Positions 33,422-41,800 of a DNA stretch of 64,000 bases are shown piece by piece (the stretch's first letter is position 1; every line of letters begins with the position of its first letter). The notes below the pieces were generated by a model that searched no databases, was not told the origin of the DNA, and worked only from the letters and a program-made list of their open reading frames with translations. The DNA comes from Bacillota bacterium (GTDB lineage: Bacteria > Bacillota > Clostridia > Christensenellales > SZUA-584): assembly GCA_023397655.1 (NCBI GenBank), contig JAEWTW010000030.1, positions 65,188 through 129,187 of the forward strand, in the 5' to 3' direction. A program made the translations under genes and the position numbers.

Positions 33422-34447
33422 ATGATACTTGATATCAACGAGAAACATAACGATCATATTATACAGGCGGCGCAGGAGATAAAAAGCGGGGGTCTTGTGG
33501 CGATGCCGACCGAGACGGTGTATGGTCTCGCGGCCAGCGCGCTGGATGAAGCGGCTGTGGCTGGTATTTTTGCGCTTAAAGGGCGGCCGCAGGACAATCC
33601 GCTGATCGTACACGTGGACAGCGTGCCCATGGCACGGGAGATCGCCGCGTTTGATGAGAAGGCGGAGCGGCTGGCAGCGGCGTTTTGGCCGGGGCCGCTG
33701 ACGATGGTATTGAAAAGCCGCGGCGTGGTGCCCACGGGCGTGACGGCGGGGCTGGATACGGTGGGTGTGCGGATGCCGGACTGCGATGCGGCATTGGCGC
33801 TCATATCCGCGGCGGGCCTACCGCTGGCGGCGCCCAGTGCGAACAAGTCCGGAAGCCCCAGCCCCACGACGGCGGCGCATGTGTCCAATGATTTTGGGGA
33901 CGGGCTGCTGATACTGGACGCAGGGGAATGCGGTATCGGCGTGGAATCTACAGTGGTGGATATGACACGGGAAATACCCGTGATATTAAGACCCGGCGCG
34001 GTGACGCAGGAGATGCTGGCCGAAGAGATTGGTCCGGTGGACGTGGCACAGGCGTTTGCGCCGATGGAGGAAGGCCAGCCGGCGGCACCCGGTATGAAAT
34101 ACCGTCACTATGCGCCTGCGGCGCGGATGACGGTGGTAGAGGGCGAGACAGTCTCGGTGGCTGAGGCGATCAAATATCTGTACGACAAGGACCTCAAAAA
34201 AGGGGAGAAGCCGCTCGTGATGGCGGCAAGGGAGAACAAGCGCTATTACGGACGCCGTGACTTGGCGGTGACGGGCAGTGCGGAGGACGCACGCGAGGCA
34301 GCGAAAAAACTGTATATGCTGCTGCGCGAGGCGGATGAGCAGGGATTTACCAGTATATTGTTTGAAGCGGTGCCGAAGACCGGCATCGGGTTTGCCGTGA
34401 TGAACAGGGTCTATAAAGCGGCGGCATATAATATAGTGAGAGTATAG
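33422..34447 (+). CDS. tsaC: Threonylcarbamoyl-AMP synthase (Sua5/YwlC type)
   Basis: Makes threonylcarbamoyl-AMP from threonine, bicarbonate and ATP for the t6A modification at position 37 of ANN-decoding tRNAs. 341 residues from the ATG at 33422; upstream in-frame codons fall in the hairpin repeat and are rejected. The YrdC domain (about 10-200) shows GGLVAMPTETVYGLAA, ALKGRPQDNPLIVHV, FWPGPLTMVLKS, VGVRMPDC and PLAAPSANKSGSPSPTTAAH. The link PGMKYRHYAPAARM leads to a Sua5 C-terminal domain, so it is the long form. YwlE follows 17 nt downstream, the same pairing as in Bacillus. Confidence 0.93.
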   Translation: MILDINEKHNDHIIQAAQEIKSGGLVAMPTETVYGLAASALDEAAVAGIFALKGRPQDNPLIVHVDSVPMAREIAAFDEKAERLAAAFWPGPLTMVLKSRGVVPTGVTAGLDTVGVRMPDCDAALALISAAGLPLAAPSANKSGSPSPTTAAHVSNDFGDGLLILDAGECGIGVESTVVDMTREIPVILRPGAVTQEMLAEEIGPVDVAQAFAPMEEGQPAAPGMKYRHYAPAARMTVVEGETVSVAEAIKYLYDKDLKKGEKPLVMAARENKRYYGRRDLAVTGSAEDAREAAKKLYMLLREADEQGFTSILFEAVPKTGIGFAVMNRVYKAAAYNIVRV

Positions 34448-34464
34448 GAGGAAGAAAGCAAGAC

Positions 34465-34947
34465 ATGAACGTTCTTTTTGTGTGTACGGGCAATACATGC
34501 AGAAGTCCCATGGCGGAAGAATTGGCTGACGATGCGGCAGGCCGAAGTACCCACTTAAAAGACATGGCATTCAAATCGGCCGGCACGTTTGCGTGCGAAG
34601 GCGAATCGGCGTCTCCCGAAGCGATTGAAGTGATGGAGGAGCTGGAGCTGGACATTGGCAAGCACGAGGCGCAGCAGTTTGACCGTGAGCTGGCGGAATG
34701 GGCTGATTTGATTCTGGCGATGGAGGCGCGGCACATCGAGGAGATGGAAGCGATGGCGCCCGACGAAGAGAGCAAGATGCACACGCTGCTGGGTTTTGCG
34801 GCGGGTGTGGACGGATATCCGGGTGAGAGCGCGTATGACGTGATGGACCCGTACCGCGAGCCGCTGGAGGAATACCGCGCGGCGCGCGACCAGATAGCGG
34901 ACGCGGTGAACCGCGCGCTAAAGAGAATAGAACTGATGGAACGGTGA
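34465..34947 (+). CDS. ywlE: Low-molecular-weight phosphatase, YwlE type (protein arginine phosphatase)
   Basis: 160 residues of the LMW-PTP fold. The P-loop CTGNTCRSPMAEEL holds the nucleophile Cys7 and Arg13. The Thr after Asn is the residue that, in Bacillus YwlE, favours phospho-arginine over phospho-tyrosine, so the protein probably reverses McsB-type arginine phosphorylation. The general-acid Asp is in YDVMDPYREPLEEY, where the family has DPYG/H. AGGAGG lies 14 nt upstream of the ATG. It follows tsaC closely and is followed by a terminator. Confidence 0.88.
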   Translation: MNVLFVCTGNTCRSPMAEELADDAAGRSTHLKDMAFKSAGTFACEGESASPEAIEVMEELELDIGKHEAQQFDRELAEWADLILAMEARHIEEMEAMAPDEESKMHTLLGFAAGVDGYPGESAYDVMDPYREPLEEYRAARDQIADAVNRALKRIELMER

Positions 34948-34960
34948 ACATAGATATTTG

Positions 34961-34989
34961 GGCAGGCGCGGAAACGGCCTGCCTTTTTT
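34961..34989 (+). terminator. Terminator of tsaC-ywlE
   Basis: GGCAGGC (34961-34967) pairs with GCCTGCC (34978-34984), then TTTTT. The rest of the gap to 35344 holds the short repeat at 35117 and a TATAAT (35313-35318) that probably serves the following gene. Confidence 0.85.
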
Positions 34990-35116
34990 ATTGGCTTCTG
35001 TTTGGTGAGGTTGGTTGGGACAAGCCCGTGTGGTGCAGACAGTTATTTACGGACACCGCATTCGGCATAATGGGCAGCGCAATTGGATTGCTATGTGTAA
35101 AAGGTGGTGCGGGCAT

Positions 35117-35151
35117 GGGGGGATCCCTCGCAGGCTCGGGATGACACTGGG
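35117..35151 (+). repeat. Short dispersed repeat, copy 2
   Basis: Shares GCAGGCTCGG and its flanks (GGGATCCCT, GATGACA) with 18728-18759. Non-coding. Confidence 0.5.
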
Positions 35152-35344
35152 CGTTTGGGGTACGGTATGGGCAGGAAGCATACCGTGCGTGTAAAACAGG
35201 GATAATGCGGGAGCGCAGACTGACCCTGAGGCGGGTACGGGCGCGGCGAGAAGGGCCAAGAGGTGGAGAAGTCTGGAATGACTTGCCTGTACAGAGACGG
35301 CGGCACATAGTATAATGGACAAGGGGTGAAGGGGGGTCTTCATT

Positions 35345-37390
35345 ATGCGAAATATAAAGCTGACGGTGGCGGTGCTGCTGTGTGCGGTGGTCATATTACC
35401 GCTGGCGGCGTGCGGGGCAAACTCACCGGTGAAAAGCTATGACATATCGGCGTACATGGATGCGTTTGAGGCGATGGACTGGAACGCGATGTGGGCGCAG
35501 GTATCTCCCGACGCGGAAATCGACAAGGATTCATTTTTGAAAAAATATGAAGCCATATTCTCCGGCATCGGCGTGGAAGAGGTGGAGGTGCAGGACGTGG
35601 CCGGCCCGGACACGGATGGCATTTTTACCTATAACGCCACGTACAGGACGAAGGATTACGGCGATTTTACCAACGCTTACAGGCTGACTGTGTGGCCGGG
35701 CGCTGACGGAACCGGCAAAGTGATGTGGAATTACTCGCTGATATTCCCGGAAATGGAAGCGGGCAGCAGCGTACGCGTGAGCACGCTGACGGCCAGCCGG
35801 GGTGAGATATTCGCGGCGGACGGCACGCTGCTGGCGGCCAACGGCTATGCCGATACGGTGTTTATGGACACCGCTAAGGTGCAAGACATTGCGGCGGCAG
35901 CAGCGGCGGCGGGTCCGGTGACCGGGCTTTCCGCGTCGGAGATTACGGAAAAATTCAACACGGCTAAGGAAAAGGGAACGCAGTTTGTGGCGCTGGGCGC
36001 TTTCGCACCGGGACAGCTGACGGAAGAGCAGCGGCAGAGCCTGCTGGCGGTGGAAGGCCTTGGCATCGACGATAAGATGTATACGCCGATACGGGAGTAT
36101 CCGATGGGTGCCAGTGCGTCGCACATGGTGGGTTATATGGGCTATCCGCTGGATGCGGAGGGCAACGCGGCGGCGGAAAAGGCGGGCGTGTCCGGCCTGG
36201 AGATGGCGTATAACGAGCAGATGAAAGGCCAAAACGGCAAGATCATCTACATCGAGGATCGGTGGGGACGCAACATCCGTACGCTCTGGGAGCAGGAGAG
36301 GCAGGAAGGGCAGGACCTTAGGCTCACGATAAAGCCGGATCTGCAGCAGGCTGCGTTTGATGCGCTCAGCACGAATTTGGATTATACGAAGGGGCAGTCG
36401 GGCGTCGCCATTGTGCTGGACGCCAAAACAGGGTTTGTGGAAGCGATGGCGTCTTATCCGTCGTACGACGACAACCTGTTTACATTCGGCATGTCTGAGG
36501 AGACGTGGGCCTTTTTGCAGGCGTCCACCAGCAACCAGCCGCTGTTCTTCCGCGCGACGCAGGGGCAGTATCCGCCGGGCAGCGTGATCAAGCCTTTTAC
36601 CGCGGTGGCGGCGCTGGAAGCAAACGCGGTTACGCCGGAGACGGAGTTTGAAGGCGAGATCGTGGACGGCAAGAGATGGACGCCGGATGTGGAGGGCTGG
36701 GACGGGCGCTACGTCACGCGTGTGGACGACTCGGGCACGCCGCTCAAGCTGTATAACGGGCTGATCAAGTCGGATAACATTTACTTTGCGTATATCGCGA
36801 TGAAGCTGGGCGGAGAGAAGTTCATAGAGTATATGGAGCGCATCGGCATGGAAGCGGCGGTGCCGTTTGATCTGCCGGTGAAGGAGGCCAACCTGATCAA
36901 CTCGGACAGCCAGATGACGCTGAGCCGACTCGCCGACTCGGGCTACGGACAGGGGCAGCTGCTGGTGACGCCGCTGCAGATGGCGGCAATGTATACCGCA
37001 TTTGCCAACGGCACGGGCAGCATGATGAAGCCGGTGCTGGTGGAAAAGCTGTGCCGGACGGATGGGACGGAGTACACCACGGTGAGCAAGACGGAGCCGT
37101 CCGTGTGGATTGAAAGCGCGGTGAAGAGCGGAACGCTCGATACGCTGACGCCCATACTGCATGACGTGGTGGAGGAGGGCACCGGCAAACCCGCACGCAT
37201 CAGAGGCGTGCAAATTGCGGGCAAGACGGGCACTGCGGAGAAGTTTGACGACAAGTCACGAGAAATTTCGTGGTTTGCGGGGTATTGGATGGACGGATAT
37301 TACGACCGGCTTGTGATCGTGATGGTGGACGTGGCGACGGAGGAAGGGCCGGTGAAGTTTGAGATTGCCAAGGCGCTGCTGAAGCCATGA
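35345..37390 (+). CDS. Class B penicillin-binding transpeptidase with MecA-type N-terminal domain, lipoprotein-like
   Basis: 681 residues; cross-links peptidoglycan outside the membrane. The start is a signal peptide ending in LPLAACGAN, a lipobox that predicts a lipid-modified Cys. An NTF2-like domain (about 30-140) of the MecA_N type and a dimerisation domain (145-330) precede the transpeptidase domain. Catalytic motifs are S-x-x-K in PPGSVIKPFTAV, S-x-N as SDN in LIKSDNIYFAY, and K-T-G in IAGKTGTAEKF, so the enzyme should be active. This architecture is that of Bacillus PBP3 and staphylococcal PBP2a; low beta-lactam affinity is possible but not shown. AAGGGG lies before the ATG. Confidence 0.9.
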   Translation: MRNIKLTVAVLLCAVVILPLAACGANSPVKSYDISAYMDAFEAMDWNAMWAQVSPDAEIDKDSFLKKYEAIFSGIGVEEVEVQDVAGPDTDGIFTYNATYRTKDYGDFTNAYRLTVWPGADGTGKVMWNYSLIFPEMEAGSSVRVSTLTASRGEIFAADGTLLAANGYADTVFMDTAKVQDIAAAAAAAGPVTGLSASEITEKFNTAKEKGTQFVALGAFAPGQLTEEQRQSLLAVEGLGIDDKMYTPIREYPMGASASHMVGYMGYPLDAEGNAAAEKAGVSGLEMAYNEQMKGQNGKIIYIEDRWGRNIRTLWEQERQEGQDLRLTIKPDLQQAAFDALSTNLDYTKGQSGVAIVLDAKTGFVEAMASYPSYDDNLFTFGMSEETWAFLQASTSNQPLFFRATQGQYPPGSVIKPFTAVAALEANAVTPETEFEGEIVDGKRWTPDVEGWDGRYVTRVDDSGTPLKLYNGLIKSDNIYFAYIAMKLGGEKFIEYMERIGMEAAVPFDLPVKEANLINSDSQMTLSRLADSGYGQGQLLVTPLQMAAMYTAFANGTGSMMKPVLVEKLCRTDGTEYTTVSKTEPSVWIESAVKSGTLDTLTPILHDVVEEGTGKPARIRGVQIAGKTGTAEKFDDKSREISWFAGYWMDGYYDRLVIVMVDVATEEGPVKFEIAKALLKP

Positions 37391-37452
37391 GGCAGAGCTG
37401 TAAAAAAGTAACTAAGGAAAAATAGATATGGTTTATCATAGAGGAGTTGGGT

Positions 37453-37914
37453 ATGAAAAAATACTTAAAACCTATGCTAATATTACTGTTATCGGGACTA
37501 ATAGTTATTATAGTTTTAATAGTCATTCAAGTTCAAACGCAAGAGCGGGATATTAGTTTTGAATACTATGGTACTTTTCCAAATGTAGTCGATGAGAAAT
37601 TGTATAATATAGAACGCGCTTATAGTGGTATAGTTGATGATGAAAATCTTAGATTAGCTATTAATAAAGAAGATAAATTAAATTTTAACAAACTTGACTT
37701 CTCAGAAGAAGCCTATTTAATGGCAACCGGGAAACCAATTGAAAGAATGTATTATAAGCTGGCTGATACAATAAAAATTTATAGTGAAACTGGACATGTT
37801 TTATACATTGAATATGGAAAGTCAGAGTTAAGTCAGCAGAAGTATGTATATATTTTTGATAATTCTAAGGGGCCCTATTGCACCGAAGATGAGAAGATTC
37901 AATTTATGGATTGA
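37453..37914 (+). CDS. AT-rich membrane-anchored protein, unknown
   Basis: 153 residues from the ATG at 37453, with GGAG 6 nt upstream (a TTG two codons earlier overlaps it). One N-terminal hydrophobic segment (about 5-27, KPMLILLLSGLIVIIVLIV) is followed by a polar, probably extracellular domain with many Tyr, Asp and Lys residues. No family recognised. The DNA is far richer in A and T than the PBP gene before it or the acetyltransferase after it, so it may have been acquired. The gap 37915-38091 holds nothing I can name. Confidence 0.6.
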   Translation: MKKYLKPMLILLLSGLIVIIVLIVIQVQTQERDISFEYYGTFPNVVDEKLYNIERAYSGIVDDENLRLAINKEDKLNFNKLDFSEEAYLMATGKPIERMYYKLADTIKIYSETGHVLYIEYGKSELSQQKYVYIFDNSKGPYCTEDEKIQFMD

Positions 37915-38091
37915 GAATTACGAATGTTTATATTAAATATATAGGGGGTTCCATATAAAAACGCTTGGAGGGCTGGAGTATTATCTCTGAATAATCAGAT
38001 GCAGCTTAAGGAGCTTCGAGCAGATGTGAATCACTTCAGGATTGTGATATAGTAAAGCGTAAGTATATTTAGAATTACGGAGGAAGCCGAG

Positions 38092-38553
38092 TTGATTACG
38101 AGCGCATTTTTACGTGGTACGGAGGATTTGAGCGAGCCTTTCGCGATTCGGCGGGCAGTGTTCATCGAGGAGCAGGGCGTGCCGGAAGCGGAGGAGTTTG
38201 ACGGCTTTGAGGAGCAGGCGCTGCACCTGATGGTGTATGTGGATGAAAAGCCTGCGGCGACGGGGCGTTTTTGGTTTGACGGGTCGGTGTTCAGAATCGG
38301 GCGGCTGGCTGTGCGGAAGGAATACCGCGGGCAGAAGATTGGTGATCTCGCGCTGAGGTTGCTCATCTACAAGGCGTTCTCGTCCGGCGCGGAGGAGCTG
38401 TATATGAGCGCGCAGACGTATATCATGCCGTTTTACCGCCAGTTCGGCTTTCGCGAGTATGGGGAAGAATACATGGAGGCGGGTTTGCCGCATTGGGCGA
38501 TGAAGGTGGGTAAGGACGACGTGGTTTATCCGTCCGCATGCGGCGGGCACTAG
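38092..38553 (+). CDS. GNAT-family N-acetyltransferase
   Basis: 153 residues starting at a TTG with GGAGGA 7 nt upstream. It resembles the YjcF/ElaA group: AIRRAVFIEEQGVPEAEEFD at the start, AATGRFWFDGSVFRIGRLAV, the CoA loop RKEYRGQKIGDLALRLL, and YIMPFYRQFGFREYGEEYME at the end. The V-R-K-E-Y-R-G-Q-K-I-G loop fits acetyl-CoA binding. Substrate unknown. 13 nt separate it from the following DUF2569-like gene. Confidence 0.85.
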   Translation: MITSAFLRGTEDLSEPFAIRRAVFIEEQGVPEAEEFDGFEEQALHLMVYVDEKPAATGRFWFDGSVFRIGRLAVRKEYRGQKIGDLALRLLIYKAFSSGAEELYMSAQTYIMPFYRQFGFREYGEEYMEAGLPHWAMKVGKDDVVYPSACGGH

Positions 38554-38566
38554 GGGAGGATGCGAC

Positions 38567-38989
38567 ATGAACGAGTCTGTCAACAAGAAAGAGCTAATTG
38601 GGATCAGCGGATGGCTGGTGCTGTTTCAGATTTATATCATCATAATGGTGGTTGGCGGAGTTCAAATATTATCCACTTCGCTATTCAATCCACTTTTTAT
38701 GGGTGCGACTATTGCTATCCCGCTATATCTTATTATTTTGCAGGTGGCAGACATTGCGCTGGCGCTTGTTTGCATGGTGCTTTTTTACCGCAGAAGAAAG
38801 GCTTTTAGGCCGATATTTGTTGGGCATAGCGTCTTGTTCGTGGGAGAAAGCATATTTAATAGAATTGAATATGGCTCAGTTTTCGACATCTTAAGTATTG
38901 TAGGATTAGTCATCGGCATTGGAGTTACTGTCACATTCATAATAGCATTATATAAATCGCAGCGTGTAACAAATACATTTACAAGGTGA
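38567..38989 (+). CDS. DUF2569-like four-helix membrane protein
   Basis: 140 residues. A short polar start leads to ISGWLVLFQIYIIIMV, the G-W-L-x-L-F-x-I pattern typical of DUF2569 membrane proteins, followed by three more hydrophobic helices (about 50-75, 85-100, 105-130). GGGGAGG lies upstream of the ATG. Function unknown. The gene is AT-richer than its neighbours but is packed between the acetyltransferase and the thioesterase genes with 13 and 7 nt gaps, so it is likely co-transcribed. Confidence 0.7.
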   Translation: MNESVNKKELIGISGWLVLFQIYIIIMVVGGVQILSTSLFNPLFMGATIAIPLYLIILQVADIALALVCMVLFYRRRKAFRPIFVGHSVLFVGESIFNRIEYGSVFDILSIVGLVIGIGVTVTFIIALYKSQRVTNTFTR

Positions 38990-38996
38990 GAAAATA

Positions 38997-39395
38997 ATGG
39001 AATTGAATCTGAACCCCGGCCTGAGTGCCAGAGTGGAAAAGACGGTGGAGTATAAGGACACGGCCAAGGCGGTGGCAAGCGGACTGGCGGAGGTGTTTGC
39101 CACGCCGTCGATGATCGCGCTGATGGAGAACGCGGCTTACCTCGCGGTGCAGCCGCAGCTGCCCAAGGGCGCGTCTACCGTGGGCATACGCATTGACGCG
39201 CAGCATCTGGCGGCGACGCCCGTGGGGCTGAAGGTGTGGGCGGAGGCGGAGCTGGTGGCCGTGGACGGACGCAAGCTGACCTTTGACATACAGGCGTACG
39301 ACGAGATGGAGAAGATCGGTTCCGCAAGGCACGAGCGGTTTGTGATCGAGGAGCAGAAGTTTTTCGCGCGGGCCGAAGCAAAGGGAAAGAAATGA
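38997..39395 (+). CDS. FlK-like hot-dog thioesterase
   Basis: 132 residues, a single hot-dog domain resembling fluoroacetyl-CoA thioesterase FlK. The catalytic Thr and Glu are seen in VFATPSMIALMENAAYLAV and the His in AQHLAATPVGLKVWAEAEL. C-terminal VDGRKLTFDIQAYDEMEKIG matches the family strands. FlK homologues outside fluoroacetate producers are common, so the true acyl-CoA here is unknown. AAGGTGAG lies before the ATG. Its stop overlaps the following PHP gene as ATGA, which implies coupled translation. Confidence 0.87.
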   Translation: MELNLNPGLSARVEKTVEYKDTAKAVASGLAEVFATPSMIALMENAAYLAVQPQLPKGASTVGIRIDAQHLAATPVGLKVWAEAELVAVDGRKLTFDIQAYDEMEKIGSARHERFVIEEQKFFARAEAKGKK

Positions 39396-40228
39396 GGCTG
39401 GACCTGCACGTACACACCAACTTCTCGGACGGGGATTTTGCACCGCAGCAGATTGCGCAGATGGCGGCGAATGCGGGCCTTGACGGCGTGGCCATCACCG
39501 ACCACGATGAGTGCCGCGGCTTTGGCGAGCTGATACCGGTGCCCGGGCTGATGCTGATACCCGGCATCGAAATCGCGGCGTATGAGGGGGACAGCGAGGT
39601 GCACGTGCTGGGCCTTGGCATCGACTGGCGGCACGAGGCGATGGCCGGTTATGCCGAACGGGCGACGGGACGGCGGCGTGATCGGGCGCAGGCCGTGACG
39701 GAGATGCTGCAGGCGAAGGGCTATGACGTGAGTATGGCGGATGTGGAAAATGCGTCGGGCGGCGGCGTGATCGGGCGGCCGCATATCGCGCGGGCGCTGA
39801 TGGAGAAGGGATACGTGGAATCGGTCAGCGATGCGTTTGACCGGTTTATCGGACGGCGGGCCCCTTTTTATGTGCCGCTGGAGAAGATCAGCTCGTCGGC
39901 AGCGGCGGCGCTGATCATACAGGCAGGCGGCAAGCCGGTGCTGGCCCATCCGGGGCTGTTAAAACCCGGCATATTTGACGCGCTGGCGGAACGATTGGCG
40001 GATGCGGGCTTTTGGGGCATGGAGGCGTATCATCCGTCCCATACCGACGGACAGTGCCGCATTTACGAGAGCGAAGCGCGCCGGCTAGGGCTTTATGTGA
40101 CGGCGGGCAGCGATTTTCACGGCACATTGGGGCAGGGCGCTGAGCTGGGCAATGAGAAACGCGGCGGGAATTATTTGCAGAGGAGTTTTGACGCGCTGGC
40201 GGACAGCCTTGCTTTTGTGATCAAATGA
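39392..40228 (+). CDS. PHP-domain phosphoesterase (TrpH/RNase AM-like)
   Basis: 278 residues. Metal-dependent phosphoesterase of the PHP superfamily; relatives cleave 3',5'-bisphosphonucleotides or trim RNA 5' ends. Metal ligands lie in LDLHVHTNFSDGDF, AITDHDECRGF, IPGIEIAAY, IGRPHIARALMEKG, LAHPGL and AGSDFHG, so all PHP motifs are present. An inserted helical region (about 70-150) is as in YciV-type proteins. The ATG overlaps the thioesterase stop by 4 nt. Preferred substrate cannot be told from sequence. Confidence 0.9.
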   Translation: MRLDLHVHTNFSDGDFAPQQIAQMAANAGLDGVAITDHDECRGFGELIPVPGLMLIPGIEIAAYEGDSEVHVLGLGIDWRHEAMAGYAERATGRRRDRAQAVTEMLQAKGYDVSMADVENASGGGVIGRPHIARALMEKGYVESVSDAFDRFIGRRAPFYVPLEKISSSAAAALIIQAGGKPVLAHPGLLKPGIFDALAERLADAGFWGMEAYHPSHTDGQCRIYESEARRLGLYVTAGSDFHGTLGQGAELGNEKRGGNYLQRSFDALADSLAFVIK

Positions 40229-40395
40229 AAACGCGTTCTTAGCGGGCGGATGGAAAAATCGCGTATCGGGCGGACGCAGAATGCAGACAATATAATTATA
40301 CAAATTTGAAAACATGATGGGGAAATGGAAAAATGTCCGTGTCCAGAACGCGAATTTTAGCGGATACCGATATTGATTGTACGGGATATAAATGC

Positions 40396-40401
40396 TACAA
40401 T
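40396..40401 (+). promoter_or_regulatory. -10 box for the PRPP synthetase gene
   Basis: TACAAT, 46 nt before the TTG start. A convincing -35 was not found. The gap 40229-40447 shows nothing else. Confidence 0.35.
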
Positions 40402-40447
40402 ATGCCCGTAGCAGAGCAAAACACGTTTAAAGTGGGGTAAAACAGAA

Positions 40448-41431
40448 TTGAATTCCTTTGACAGCGATATAAAGATATTCGCAGGCTCCTCCGGTATTCC
40501 TTTCGCCAAGAAGATGTGTAAGTATCTTGGCAACGACCTCGGCGACTCGGAAGTGATCACCTTTTCAGACGGCAACATTTTTTTGAGAATCAAAGAGACG
40601 GTGCGCAACAAAGACGTATACGTCGTCCAGCCGATCGGCATGAACCCGAACAACGAATTTGTAGAAATTTTATTCTGGATGGATGCACTCAAGCGGGCGA
40701 GCGCCAATTCGGTGACCGCGCTGATACCGTATTTTTCATATGCGAAGGGCGACAAGAAGGACGAGCCCCGCGTATCCATCCGCGCGCGTGTGTGCGCCGA
40801 GAGCATCGAACTGGCGGGTGCGGATCGCATCGTGGTGATGGACCTGCATGCCGCACAGGTACAGGGCTTTTTCAAAAAGCCGGTGGACCATCTGCTGTCG
40901 CTGCCCATCATGTGCGAATATGTGAAGGGTCTTGACATCATGGACAACATATGTGTGGTGTCGCCTGACGCCGGCTACGCCAAAACCGCGCGGAATTACG
41001 CGGACTACCTGAACTGCTCCGTGGCTATCGGCGACAAGACGCGCTACGGGCATGATGAGAACGCGCACATACTCTCCGTCATCGGCGACGTGGAGGGCAA
41101 AAATTGCATGATCGTGGACGACTTCACGGTATCGGGCGGGACGCTGGTGGACATAGCCTGCGCTTTGAAGCGCAAAGGCGCTAAGCGTATCATTGCCTGC
41201 CTGTCTCACGTGATCGTGCGGGAGAAGGGCTTAAAGGCGATCGAGGAAAGCCCGATTGAGATGCTGATCGGCACGGACAGTGTTCAGAACCCGTTCCTGG
41301 CAAAGAGCACAAAATTCGTGTCCGTTTCGGTAGCGCCCCTGTTTGCAGAGGCGGTGCTGCGCATACACGAGAAGGAATCCGTCAGCCCGCTGTTCTCAAA
41401 GGTGCCCAAGAAGGTTGTAGAGGAAATCTGA
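40448..41431 (+). CDS. prs: Ribose-phosphate pyrophosphokinase, divergent
   Basis: 327 residues. PRPP synthetase transfers pyrophosphate from ATP to ribose 5-phosphate for nucleotide, His and Trp synthesis. The start is TTG with a weak GGGG upstream. Phosphoribosyltransferase halves are clear: FAGSSGIPFAKKMCKYLG, FSDGNIFLRIKETVR, IPYFSYAKGDKKDEPRVSI, MDLHAAQVQGFF, VSPDAGYAKTARNYAD. It departs from the usual enzyme in two places: the flexible loop has YAKGDKKDEP instead of YARQDRK, and the ribose-phosphate loop is VDDFTVSGGTLVD instead of VDD-x-x-DTAGT. It may be a distinct paralogue. Confidence 0.8.
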   Translation: MNSFDSDIKIFAGSSGIPFAKKMCKYLGNDLGDSEVITFSDGNIFLRIKETVRNKDVYVVQPIGMNPNNEFVEILFWMDALKRASANSVTALIPYFSYAKGDKKDEPRVSIRARVCAESIELAGADRIVVMDLHAAQVQGFFKKPVDHLLSLPIMCEYVKGLDIMDNICVVSPDAGYAKTARNYADYLNCSVAIGDKTRYGHDENAHILSVIGDVEGKNCMIVDDFTVSGGTLVDIACALKRKGAKRIIACLSHVIVREKGLKAIEESPIEMLIGTDSVQNPFLAKSTKFVSVSVAPLFAEAVLRIHEKESVSPLFSKVPKKVVEEI

Positions 41432-41578
41432 CAACCTTGCAAGGGTGGCTTGAGACAAATGCATAAAACTGACTTTGGACCATACAAAACGCTTGGGATT
41501 GAACGCAAAATGAATGGGTTTAGTTTTAATATTGCAAAAATAGCTTGCGTTTTGTTTGATCACTGATATAATAATAGC

Positions 41579-41645
41579 AAGACAACGGCGTTTTGCATAA
41601 AGGGTGTTAAAGCCTTTTAAGTAAAACGTCATTTTTTATTTTTGG
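41579..41645 (+). ncRNA. Candidate small RNA between prs and the ANTAR gene
   Basis: A promoter-like TTGCGT (41545-41550), a 16-nt spacer and TATAAT (41567-41572) would start a transcript near 41579. It would end in a closed structure: GGCGTTTT (41587-41594) pairs with AAAACGTC (41623-41630), with an inner AAAGG/CCTTT stem, then ATTTTTTATTTTT. No reading frame with a ribosome site lies inside. It could also be a terminator for prs. Confidence 0.35.
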
Positions 41646-41706
41646 GGATTTGTATGTGGATCTGGAATAATTTTGGATGATATTCCGGCAGATGGATTCT
41701 CGAATA

Positions 41707-41735
41707 TTGTATGTCAGACGGCGGTAGTCTATAAT
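41707..41735 (+). promoter_or_regulatory. Promoter of the ANTAR regulator gene
   Basis: TTGTAT (41707-41712), a 17-nt spacer and TATAAT (41730-41735), followed by a leader of about 60 nt that carries GGAGCG 7 nt before the GTG. Confidence 0.55.
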
Positions 41736-41800
41736 AGAAGCTGGAGTCTTGGCGAGCCAGAGCGATTGACCGGCAGACAGCTGTAAAGACGGAGCGTAAA

